Assembly (NCBI GenBank): GCA_016296205.1
Contig: JAEDJS010000052.1
Span: 1 to 13,914 of the forward strand
Direction of reading: 5' to 3'
Length of the DNA: 13,914 nt
From: Treponema sp.
GTDB lineage: Bacteria > Spirochaetota > Spirochaetia > Treponematales > Treponemataceae
A model generated the notes under the pieces. The model was not told the DNA's origin and ran no database searches. It was given only the letters and a program-made list of their open reading frames with translations. The position numbers and the translations under genes are program-made. This document shows, in pieces, positions 1-7,600 of the stretch. Positions within the stretch are counted from its first letter, which is position 1. Each line of letters begins with the position of its first letter.

Positions 1-1599
1 GAAGCTCTTTTGAATATGGCTCAGACAGCAAGCCAGTATGAACGAAGGGATTGTTTTTCTAAGATTCAAGATTTCTTAAAGACTCCTGCGGCTGATAAAG
101 TTTGTCTTGTTTTTGGTCTCCGCAGAACTGGAAAGACAACACTCCTGAAACAGCTTGTTCTTGCTATGAATGAAGAAGAACAAAAATCTGCCATCTATAT
201 AAAAGCCTCTACAGAAAACACAATTGAAGAGCTGAATGCCGACTTAAAGATTGCCAACAAACTCAAGTACAAATATGTTTTTATTGATGAAATCACGCTG
301 ATTGAAAAGTTTATCGATAATGCTGCCCTCCTTTCGGATGTATACGCAGTACAGGGAATGAAAATTGTTTTGTCTGGTACTGACTCTCTGGGGTTCTGGT
401 TTGCACAGAATGAAGAACTTTATGACCGTGCTGTTACAGTTCACACAACTTTTATTCCTTTCCGTGAGTATTCTAGACTTTTGAAAATTGATGATATTGA
501 TGAGTATATTCGTTATGGTGGAACCTTAAAGGCTGGTGAAACCAATTTTGAAGACACTGATGCAAATGCTTTTGATGACGGGTCGAAAATTATTTACGAC
601 CCGTCAAACGAGCGAGTCAAGGCCTTGAGCGAAGCGTGCCTTGACCGGTCGTATGCCTCCTTCCGTAGCGATGAATCTACTCGTCGATACATAGACACTG
701 CAATTGCACAGAATATTCAACATTCTCTTAAATGCTACGATAGGGGGAATCATTTCCGCAATCTGATTGATTTGTACAAAAAAGATGAGCTCACAAATGC
801 CATCAACAGAATTATAGAAGATATGAACCAGGCTTTTACTGTTGATGTTATTACAAAAGATTTTAAATCTAGCGATTTAGGTTCAGCAAAAGACCTGCTC
901 CGTCGTGAAAAAGATGAAACTAAGCGAACTGATTTTCTTGATACTTTTGATGCAAGCGAAGTTACCAAAAAACTTATGGATATTCTAAAAATTCGCAACA
1001 AAGAAAGGCAGTCCATTGAAATTAAAGATATTCATATTCAGGAAATTACTGAATACTTAAAAGCTTTAGATTTACTTCAAATTGTTTACACAGAAAATAT
1101 TCCAATCAGCAACAAAAAGGAAGAACGAATTATTTTTACTCAAAGCGGAATGCGTTTTTGTCAGGCACAGGTACTTGTATATTCTCTAATGCAAGATGAA
1201 GTTTTTGGCTCTTTGACAGGAGATTTGCGTGATATTATCACAGAGAAAATCCTTGAAGATGTTCAAGGGCGAATGCTGGAAGACATAGTTTTTCTAGAAA
1301 CAAAACGTGCTTACGGTTCAAAACGAAATGTTTTTAAACTTAAGTTTGCTTCTGGAGAATTTGATATGGTAATTCAGGACAAAGCAAAAAAACAGTGTGA
1401 GATTTTTGAAATCAAACATAGTAAACAGATGGTTTCAACACAGTATCGACATATTAATAATGAAGAGATAATCGCCCTTACAGAATCTCAATTTGGAAAA
1501 GTTGTAAGAAGATGCGTTCTTTATCGTGGAGAATCGAAAGTGCTGGAAAATGGTGTTGAGTATAAGAATGTGGAAGAGTTTTTGAAGGGGTTGAGGTGA
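1..1599 (+). CDS. AAA-type ATPase with C-terminal PD-(D/E)XK-like (DUF4143-type) domain, 5' end probably outside window
   Basis: Numbering is from a TTG at 10, but the frame is open to the window edge (Glu-Ala-Leu before it), so the true start probably lies a little upstream. Seen: Walker A GLRRTGKTT (about 36-44), Walker B VFIDEI (90-95), a sensor-1-like VLSGTDS (120-126), then a helical middle region and a C-terminal domain with Asp452 and Glu467-Ile-Lys469 spaced like a PD-(D/E)XK nuclease fold. This layout matches the family of AAA ATPases with DUF4143-type C-termini, common in multiple copies in bacteria and archaea; its cellular role is not established, so I assign none. Residues about 190-221 look like an in-frame insertion between AFD and ESTRRYID, encoded by palindromic GC-rich DNA. 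The gene ends just before an insertion-sequence remnant of opposite strand and has no visible functional link to the genes downstream. The family call is firm; the function is unknown. Confidence 0.85.
   Translation, partial: EALLNMAQTASQYERRDCFSKIQDFLKTPAADKVCLVFGLRRTGKTTLLKQLVLAMNEEEQKSAIYIKASTENTIEELNADLKIANKLKYKYVFIDEITLIEKFIDNAALLSDVYAVQGMKIVLSGTDSLGFWFAQNEELYDRAVTVHTTFIPFREYSRLLKIDDIDEYIRYGGTLKAGETNFEDTDANAFDDGSKIIYDPSNERVKALSEACLDRSYASFRSDESTRRYIDTAIAQNIQHSLKCYDRGNHFRNLIDLYKKDELTNAINRIIEDMNQAFTVDVITKDFKSSDLGSAKDLLRREKDETKRTDFLDTFDASEVTKKLMDILKIRNKERQSIEIKDIHIQEITEYLKALDLLQIVYTENIPISNKKEERIIFTQSGMRFCQAQVLVYSLMQDEVFGSLTGDLRDIITEKILEDVQGRMLEDIVFLETKRAYGSKRNVFKLKFASGEFDMVIQDKAKKQCEIFEIKHSKQMVSTQYRHINNEEIIALTESQFGKVVRRCVLYRGESKVLENGVEYKNVEEFLKGLR
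574..674. repeat. In-frame palindromic insert inside the ATPase gene (REP/RPE-like candidate)
   Basis: The segment is bounded by GATGA at 574-578 and again at 670-674, exactly 96 bp (32 codons) apart, so the gene stays in frame. It holds a perfect 10-bp inverted repeat (TGACGGGTCG at 576-585, CGACCCGTCA at 597-606, 11-nt loop), a second perfect 8-bp repeat (GTCAAGGC at 616-623, GCCTTGAC at 638-645, 14-nt loop), and short self-complementary words CAAGGCCTTG (618-627) and GACCGGTC (643-650). By hand count about 55% of the bases are G or C, well above the surrounding gene. Removing one 96-bp unit restores a smooth AFDESTRRYID reading. I infer insertion of a small palindromic element with a 5-bp target duplication, analogous to Rickettsia palindromic elements. 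No second copy was seen in this window. Confidence 0.55.
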
Positions 1600-1604
1600 T
1601 TTTC

Positions 1605-1884
1605 TGTGAACTACCCTCAAATTGTAGGGTTCCAAAAAAATGTTCCATGCAGACATTGTCCCAGCAATTCCCTTTACGACTCATGCTTTGAATGATACCA
1701 TTTTTTTAAGGTGTTTCTTCCAGATTTTTGATGTATATAACGGTCTCTGATCGGAATGAAGAATTGAATCTTTTAGTACACCAAGTGAGAAAAACTTGTC
1801 TAAGGTTTCGTTTGAAAGGGCTTCATCATTATTTATTTCCCATATTTTCACCTCTGTGGGTGTCCAATTTCTGGGGTCAGTTCT
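1605..1884 (-). pseudogene. IS3-family transposase (OrfB, DDE) remnant, frameshifted and internally deleted
   Basis: On the minus strand, one frame reads ILHSDQRPLYTSKIWKKHLKK (broken at 1681) and another reads SMSRKGNCWDN followed by MEHFFGTL. Both are hallmark pieces of the IS3/IS150-group integrase core. They join if one extra A is restored in the seven-base homopolymer at 1701-1707; the repaired reading places 35 residues between the Asp of HSDQ and the Glu of MEHFF, the exact DD(35)E spacing of this family. The first catalytic Asp, OrfA and most of the roughly 1.2-1.5 kb expected for such an element are missing. The upstream end sits next to a sequence that looks like an IS terminal repeat (about 1861-1883), so an internal deletion is likely. 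The other end stops just after the ATPase stop codon. It cannot encode a functional transposase. Confidence 0.85.
1861..1883 (-). repeat. Probable terminal inverted repeat of the IS3-like remnant
   Basis: Read on the minus strand this is ACTGACCCCAGAAATTGGAC followed by A, a pattern (TGACCCC, a short A/T stretch, TTGGACA) that I recall from ends of IS3-family elements. It lies upstream of the transposase remnant in the direction of its transcription, as a left end should. A matching right end was not found near 1600, consistent with truncation there. The assignment rests on resemblance only. Confidence 0.4.
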
Positions 1885-1921
1885 CAAGGGAGGCTTCCAG
1901 TTTAGAATAATTTTTTTTTGA

Positions 1922-1950
1922 CTGACACTTATCTGTTATTCTGATATAAT
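1922..1950 (+). promoter_or_regulatory. Sigma-70-type promoter with extended -10 for pyrKD
   Basis: A -35 hexamer CTGACA (1922-1927, five of six to consensus) is followed by a 17-bp spacer and a perfect TATAAT at 1945-1950, preceded by TG one base upstream (1942-1943), an extended -10. A nine-T run at 1911-1919 lies just upstream. Predicted transcription start is about 1956-1958, leaving a short leader of about 25 nt, too short for an attenuator or riboswitch. Confidence 0.75.
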
Positions 1951-1970
1951 AGAAGTTAATTAATCAAAGT

Positions 1971-1976
1971 GGAGGG
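1971..1976 (+). promoter_or_regulatory. Shine-Dalgarno site that fixes the pyrKD start at 1981
   Basis: GGAGGG lies four bases before ATG at 1981. An in-frame GTG at 1969 would put this site inside the coding sequence and leave the GTG without a ribosome binding site, so ATG 1981 is the better start. Confidence 0.75.
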
Positions 1977-1980
1977 AATT

Positions 1981-3828
1981 ATGGATATTGCTGAAATTGA
2001 TGAAGAAGGCATGGGACTTTTGTTCTACGGAAATGGTGATGTTACAAGATGCGAACTGGTAGAAGGTCAACCGGATGTTTATCTGCTTGAAGTTAAAATT
2101 CATTTGGAAAGAGATACTCAGAAGGTTCCGGCTCCGGGGCAGTTTTATATGCTTAAAAGTTTTCCCAGCGGGTATCAGTATAACAGGCCCATTAGTGTTT
2201 ATCATTCTGCTTACGAAAATTGTGTGGGCGGAGGTAAAAATGTTTTTCTGCAGTTTATGATTCTTAGAAAGGGGCAGGGGACAACTGATATTACTAAGCA
2301 GCAGCCTGGTGATAAAATGACTTTGCTTGGTCCATGCGGCAATACTTTTGAAGTTCCTTCTGATGCTGTTATGGATGATTCAAAAAATCCGGAAATTTGT
2401 ATTGTGGGCGGTGGTATTGGTGTTGCTCCTGTGGCAAATTTTGCGGCAAGTCTTCCGGAAAATACTTATGATTTTTACGCTTCGTTTAAAACTGGTGCTT
2501 ACGGGCTTGGTTATCTGCGGGCTAAGAATCTTGTAATTACAACTGATGATGGTAGTGTTGGTATTAAGGGAATGCTGCCGGTTGCTTTAAGTAAGGAAGT
2601 TCTCCAGGCTAAGGGGTATAAATATCTGTTTGCATGTGGTCCTCTTCCGATGCTTGCTTACTTGCAGAAAGTTTGTATGGAGCTGGGCATTAAGTGTTTT
2701 ATGAGTATGGAACATAGAATGCTTTGCGGTATTGGAGCATGTCTTGGTTGTACTATTAACACTAAGAAGGGTATTCAGCGGGTTTGTAAGGACGGGCCTG
2801 TTTTTGATGGTGAGATTCTTGAATTTCCTGCTCCTCCAAAACGACGGCAGCCTTTGCCGGAAGGTGTTGAACCGGATTTGCGTTTTAATTTTAAGGGAGT
2901 TGAATTTAAGAACCCTGTTATTGCTAGTGCGGGAACTTTTGCTTACGGTCAGAATTACCGTGGCCTTTTTGATGTTAGCAGAATTGGTGGTATTTCCAGC
3001 AAGGGGGTTACTTTTGAACCTCGTGAAGGCAACAAGGGTGAACGCTGTCTTGAAGTTGTTGGCGGAAATATGAATAGTATTGGTTTGCAGAATCCTGGAA
3101 TCATGCATTATATTGAACATGAACTTCCTGCTCTGCTGGAACTGGATACTGTTACAATGTGCAATCTGGCGGGTAGTGATCTGGAATCTTATGTGGAATC
3201 TGCAAAGCTTCTGGAAAAAACTAAGGTTCCTGCCATGGAGTTGAATATCAGCTGTCCAAATGTTAAAGGAAATGGGGCTGCTTGGGGTGTTTTACCGGAA
3301 AGTGCTTTTACTGTAGTTAGTGCAGTTAGAAAAGTATTCAGCCGTCCCATTACTGTTAAGCTGGGGCCTGATTGTCCTGATATTAAGAAAGTTGCAATGG
3401 CCTGTATTGAGGCTGGTTGTGATGGGTTGAGTCTTATTAATATGTATCATGCTGTTGCTATTGATATAGAAAACGAACGTCCATTCTTTAACAATGTTCA
3501 CGCTGGTTTTGCCGGGCCTGCAATTAAGCCCCTTGCTCTTAGAATTGTTTACGATGTTTACGAGGAAATGTGCAGAACTTTGCCGGAAGAAAAACGTGTT
3601 CCAATTTTTGGTATTGGTGGTATTTCCAGCTGGAAGGATGCAGTTGAATATATTATGGCCGGTGCCAGTGCGGTAGAAATTGGTGCGGCAAAATTTGCTA
3701 ATCCTAATGTTATGCTAGAAATTATTGACGGTCTCAAGGACTTTATGAAGAGTCACGGATACAAAAACCTTGATGAAATGCGTGGTAAAGCCCATATCTT
3801 TATGCCAATTCATCTTGCTAACGAATAA
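1981..3828 (+). CDS. pyrKD: Fused dihydroorotate dehydrogenase B: PyrK electron-transfer domain plus PyrD catalytic domain
   Basis: 615 aa from ATG 1981. Residues 1-280 are a PyrK-like ferredoxin reductase: FAD motif RPISVY (69-74), nucleotide-binding GGGIGVAP (143-150), CGPLPM (219-224), and a 2Fe-2S ligand set Cys249, Cys254, Cys257, Cys269 spaced C-x4-C-x2-C-x11-C. After a short Pro-rich linker (about 284-297), residues 300-615 are a class 1B PyrD: NSIGLQNPG (365-373), LNISCPNVKG (421-430) with Cys425 as expected catalytic base, and the FMN-phosphate region FGIGGISSWKDA (543-554). In the known two-subunit enzyme PyrD oxidises dihydroorotate to orotate and PyrK passes the electrons to NAD+, in the cytoplasm, for UMP synthesis. 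Here both are one chain, in the order K then D. No other pyr gene is adjacent; it appears to have its own promoter. All key residues are present, so it should be active. Confidence 0.95.
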   Translation: MDIAEIDEEGMGLLFYGNGDVTRCELVEGQPDVYLLEVKIHLERDTQKVPAPGQFYMLKSFPSGYQYNRPISVYHSAYENCVGGGKNVFLQFMILRKGQGTTDITKQQPGDKMTLLGPCGNTFEVPSDAVMDDSKNPEICIVGGGIGVAPVANFAASLPENTYDFYASFKTGAYGLGYLRAKNLVITTDDGSVGIKGMLPVALSKEVLQAKGYKYLFACGPLPMLAYLQKVCMELGIKCFMSMEHRMLCGIGACLGCTINTKKGIQRVCKDGPVFDGEILEFPAPPKRRQPLPEGVEPDLRFNFKGVEFKNPVIASAGTFAYGQNYRGLFDVSRIGGISSKGVTFEPREGNKGERCLEVVGGNMNSIGLQNPGIMHYIEHELPALLELDTVTMCNLAGSDLESYVESAKLLEKTKVPAMELNISCPNVKGNGAAWGVLPESAFTVVSAVRKVFSRPITVKLGPDCPDIKKVAMACIEAGCDGLSLINMYHAVAIDIENERPFFNNVHAGFAGPAIKPLALRIVYDVYEEMCRTLPEEKRVPIFGIGGISSWKDAVEYIMAGASAVEIGAAKFANPNVMLEIIDGLKDFMKSHGYKNLDEMRGKAHIFMPIHLANE

Positions 3829-3870
3829 TTTGTTTGTTTTTTTATGCCCGGTGTACTTTTTGGGTAAGCT

Positions 3871-3930
3871 GGGCAAAAAATTGCGGGGCAATTTTTTGCC
3901 GGGCAATTTTTTGCGGGGCAATTTTTTTGT
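3871..3930. repeat. Four 15-bp tandem units, the first with inverted core, forming a strong hairpin
   Basis: Three direct copies of GGGCAATTTTTTGCN occupy 3886-3900, 3901-3915 and 3916-3930 (the last has seven T). The unit at 3871-3885 is the same length but reads GGGCAAAAAATTGCG, so its AAAAAATT core is the reverse complement of the others. As a result 3872-3884 pairs perfectly over 13 bp with 3888-3900, leaving a 3-nt loop, and can alternatively pair over 12 bp with 3903-3914. Lying 43 bp after the pyrKD stop and followed by T runs, it may terminate transcription, but the period-15 structure is more than a terminator needs. The rest of the 254-bp gap (about 3931-4070) is very A/T-rich and holds no gene that I can support. 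Confidence 0.8.
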
Positions 3931-4082
3931 GGAGATAATTGTTTACTCTATACAATTTAAAATACAATTTAAACTTATTTTAATATTTTTTGAAATTTGT
4001 AACAAAATTCATTTGGCAAATTGTCAAATTCCCTTGTAAAATTGAATTAGTATATTTTAGATTTATTTTTATGGAGTAAATA

Positions 4083-4646
4083 ATGAAAATTTCGATGTTT
4101 TTTAAAAAATTATTGGTTGCCACAATGATTTGTGTTTCTGGAGTTGCAATGGTTTCTGCTCAGAATTCGGATGAAGAAGTAATGGTAGAAAATCCAAAAC
4201 AACCTTATGTTTCTAACTATAAAGCTGGAAAATTTAGTCTTGGCGGAAGTATTGGTACAAATCAGCTTACTCATGATGGTGTTGGTCTTGCTTTGCAGTT
4301 TGGCGTTCACTTTGATTACACAATTCTGGATGATTTTAAAGTTGGTTTGCGTGCTATGGCAGATACTGACTTTGCTGCTGCTACAATTTCTCTCGATCCA
4401 ATGATTTATGTAAAATATTATATTCCTTATTCTTTCCTTATGTTCACACCATTTGTTCAGGCAGAAACTGGTGCTAATGTTGTTATTGGAAAAAATGCTC
4501 ACGAAAAAATTCAGGGCGGTAACTTTGCAATTGGTGCTTCATCTGGTGTTTCTATGAAAATGGGTAATGTATATATTGAACCATCAATCGGCTATGCTTA
4601 TCCTTCTGCTTTGAATGTTACTATTGCGGCTGGTGTAAGCTTTTAG
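4083..4646 (+). CDS. Secreted outer-membrane beta-barrel-like protein
   Basis: 187 aa, ATG preceded by GGAG at 4073-4076. Seen: a classic signal peptide (KK at 8-9, hydrophobic 10-24, cleavage expected after VSA at 24-26), an acidic Asn/Glu stretch, then alternating Gly- and aromatic-rich segments typical of antiparallel strands (FSLGGSIG, VGLALQFGVHFDY, FKVGLRAMA, FAIGASSGVSMKM, VYIEPSIGYAY) and a terminal Phe, the usual barrel-assembly signal. About eight strands fit the length, as in small OmpA/OmpW-sized barrels, but no family could be named. The next gene, a surface amylase, starts 45 bp downstream with no terminator between them, so co-transcription is likely and a role at the same cell surface is plausible. 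It lacks features of a TonB-dependent transporter, and nothing shows substrate specificity. Confidence 0.75.
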   Translation: MKISMFFKKLLVATMICVSGVAMVSAQNSDEEVMVENPKQPYVSNYKAGKFSLGGSIGTNQLTHDGVGLALQFGVHFDYTILDDFKVGLRAMADTDFAAATISLDPMIYVKYYIPYSFLMFTPFVQAETGANVVIGKNAHEKIQGGNFAIGASSGVSMKMGNVYIEPSIGYAYPSALNVTIAAGVSF

Positions 4647-4691
4647 TAGCTTCAGATGATTTTTGACTGAAATTATTTAAGGTGATGAAAG

Positions 4692-7600
4692 GTGAAAGCT
4701 TTTGGTAAAATTTTAGCATCTTTGCTTGCTGGATCAATTCTGCTTGCAAGTGCAGTGTCTTGTTCTTCAAAGTCATTTGATGAACCTATTTTTAAGAAAA
4801 CAGAATTCAGAACATCTGTTGGCAGAACTCCAGGCATTCCTCTGTCAGATGCTGTAAAATCAATGTCTGATCTTGTTATTACTAGTGAGGATGAAGATGT
4901 TGTTGAAGTTGTAAAAAAATCAACTGGCTACAAATTAAAGGCTAAATCAACTGGTGTTACAATTGTTACTGCTACAACAAGCGGTACAAGTGCAGATCTT
5001 GAAGTTATTGTTGGTGTTTCTGTAAGATTTTGTGATTTAGATGTTCAGGAAAAATATTATCCTGATGATATGATTATTGTTCCTGCTGATGCTGAATATG
5101 ATACTTACAAATGCGTAACTGGCTCTAAGGAAATTATTATTTCTAAAGCAAATGGTTATATTGTTGAAGCTGGAATTTCGGACAGTGAACTTGTATTTGA
5201 ACCATACACTGTTTCTCCTGAAGATAAATTTACTGTTACTTTTATTGTTAACTCTTCGATTGTTGCAACTCAGACTGTAAATGCATATCAGAAAGTTCAG
5301 CAGCCGGATCCACCTGCGGGTACTGGTAATTTTGTTGGCTGGTACGAAAAGAACGGAAATGTATACGGTTCCAGTGCTTTTAATTTTGATACAAAAATCA
5401 ACAGAAATATTACTCTCTATGCACGTTTTGAAGCTTCTGAAATTAAAGTAAGTTCTATAACAGTTAGTGGTGATTCAATTGTATTGCTCAACGGTACTTC
5501 TAATTACACTGCTTCTGTAATGCCATCAAATGCTTTGAATAAAACTGTTACCTGGTCTGTAGTAAATGGCACAGGTTCTGCAACAATTAATCAGAATGGT
5601 GTGCTTACTGCAACTGGTGCCGGAACTGTTACTGTTAAGGCAACTGCAAATGACGGCAGCAATGTTTCTGGTTCTGCATCAGTAGAAATTACTAATGGGG
5701 TTGTTCTTTCTTCTATTGAACTAAAGTTGAGTGCTTCTGCGGTTAATGCTGGTTCAAATGTTTCTGCAATTGTAACTGCAAAATATTCTGACGGTACTTC
5801 TAAGGTTGTTACTTCAAGTTCAACTGTAAGCTGTGATGATGATACTGCTGCTGTTTCTGGAAGCACAATTAAAGGTGTTAAAAAAGGAACTGCAACTATT
5901 GATGCTTCATACTCGGAAGGTGGAATTACAAAAACTGATTCAAAAACTCTTACTGTAAATGAAACCACTCCAGCTCCAGCTCCTGCATTTGATGGAATTA
6001 AAATTCTTGTTGCTAAGTCACTTGGATTTGACCACATTCATTATTGGAATGCCAGTGACAGTTCAAAATATAAAAATACAACGTATCCGGGTGTTGCTTT
6101 AGACGAAGATGGTGATGATTATGTAAAACTCTTTGAAGGCTGTTCTTCTGTAAGTCTTCTTATTACCAAAAGTAGTGGAGAAAAACTTAGAGAACAGGAT
6201 GTTGTAATTACTTCAAAAGGTACGTACAGAATTACTTCATCTGGTGCTGCAAAAGAAGAAACTCCTGTGGCTCCAAGTGAACCAACTGTAACAATTACTC
6301 CTAACAGCGAAACTGTTTACCTTACTTCAAAAATTAATGTAAGAATCGAAGCTAACAATTCAACTCTCACTACAACAAGTGCAACTATCAATGGAAAGAA
6401 AGCTCTCCTTAATGGTGCTGGTTCTACTTCATTTACTGTTCAGGATTATGTAACAACTGTTGGCACAACTTTTACTGTAACTGTTTCTGCTACAAACGGT
6501 GTGGGAACTGGCAGTGCAAATCGGAGTTATACTGTAATAGAAAAACCTGTTTTTGATAATTCACTGGACTGGAACAGTCTTAGCATTTATCAGGTAATGG
6601 TTTCTTCTTTCCAGGATGGTGATTCATCAATCGGCTACACAAATGCTTATGGTCCAACCACAACATATAACTATGCAACGGGCACTTCGGAAAAAACTAT
6701 AACTGGTGGTGACCTCCAGGGAATTATCAATGCTGCAGACTACATTGCAGATCTTGGTGTAAATGCAATCTGGATGACTCCAATATTTGACTCTTCAAGT
6801 GGAGAAAATAACGAATATCTGAACTCAACAGGTTACTTCTGTTATGACTACTTTAAAGTTGATCCAAAATTCGGTACAAACGAAAAATTTGCTGAACTTG
6901 TAGAAACTTACCATAACAAAGGAATTTACGTAATTCTTGACGGTGTATTTGGTCACTGGAATGGAGCAGGTGTAAAAGCAAGTCCTACAGGTAAAACTGC
7001 TGTTCGCGAAAATGGTCAGTATAAGGCTTGTGCTTATCCGGAAAGTCTTGAATTCTTTAAGGAAGTTGCTCAGTATTGGATTAAAAATTATAAGATTGAC
7101 GGATGGCGTTTTGACCAGTGCTATCAGGTTGGTAACGGCGATAAATCGGTTGGAGACAACAGTTATACAAATGATCACAACTACTGGTACGAAATTAGAA
7201 CTGCAATTGCTGAAGCTGCTGCAGAAAATGCTTCCAGCGGTGAACAGTGGGGTATCTTAGGATACACAGTTGGGGAACACTGGAACGGCGATGCTGCAAT
7301 TATTCAGCGTGGTTCAGTTGCTCCTGGTACAAATGGTGCAGGATATGGTTTGCAGTCTTGTTTTGACTTTCCGTCTCGTTACAAACTTGTTCAGACAATG
7401 GCAAAAGAAGAAGGTTCAAATACGGCAACAGATTTTGGTGCTGCTATGGAATACACATACAGTGATTTTACTCAGAAAGGTTATACTCATCCCGATGGAT
7501 ATTATCCAAACTTGTTCTTTACAAACCATGACCTTGTTCGCTACGGAAACCTTTTGAACTGGAAGTTCAAGATTGATCCAACAAGTGATGAATATTTTGC

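Noticed and set aside
1969..1980. Upstream GTG start for pyrKD
   Set aside because: The only good ribosome binding site lies between this GTG and ATG 1981, so the shorter form is preferred.
2587..3120. 177-codon open frame on the minus strand opposite pyrKD
   Set aside because: It lies fully inside the conserved PyrK/PyrD coding region, has no ribosome binding site or domain, and its composition mirrors the coding strand.
3871..3930. CRISPR array
   Set aside because: Units are 15 bp and contiguous with no spacers, and no cas gene is present.
3770..4039. 89-codon plus-strand frame across the end of pyrKD and the 15-bp array
   Set aside because: It overlaps the end of pyrKD, has no ribosome site, and its FF/GN repeats come only from the 15-bp units.
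4021..4070. Promoter for the barrel gene (TTGTAA, TAGATT or TATATT boxes)
   Set aside because: The region is so A/T-rich that several weak pairs fit equally poorly; none could be chosen with support.
4110..4502. 130-codon minus-strand frame opposite the barrel gene
   Set aside because: The plus strand encodes a signal peptide and barrel pattern with a good ribosome site; the antisense frame has none of these.
5591..6037. 148-codon open frame on the minus strand opposite the first amylase
   Set aside because: It is the antisense of Ser/Thr/Val-rich Ig-like repeats, which easily give long antisense frames; no start signal or recognised motif.
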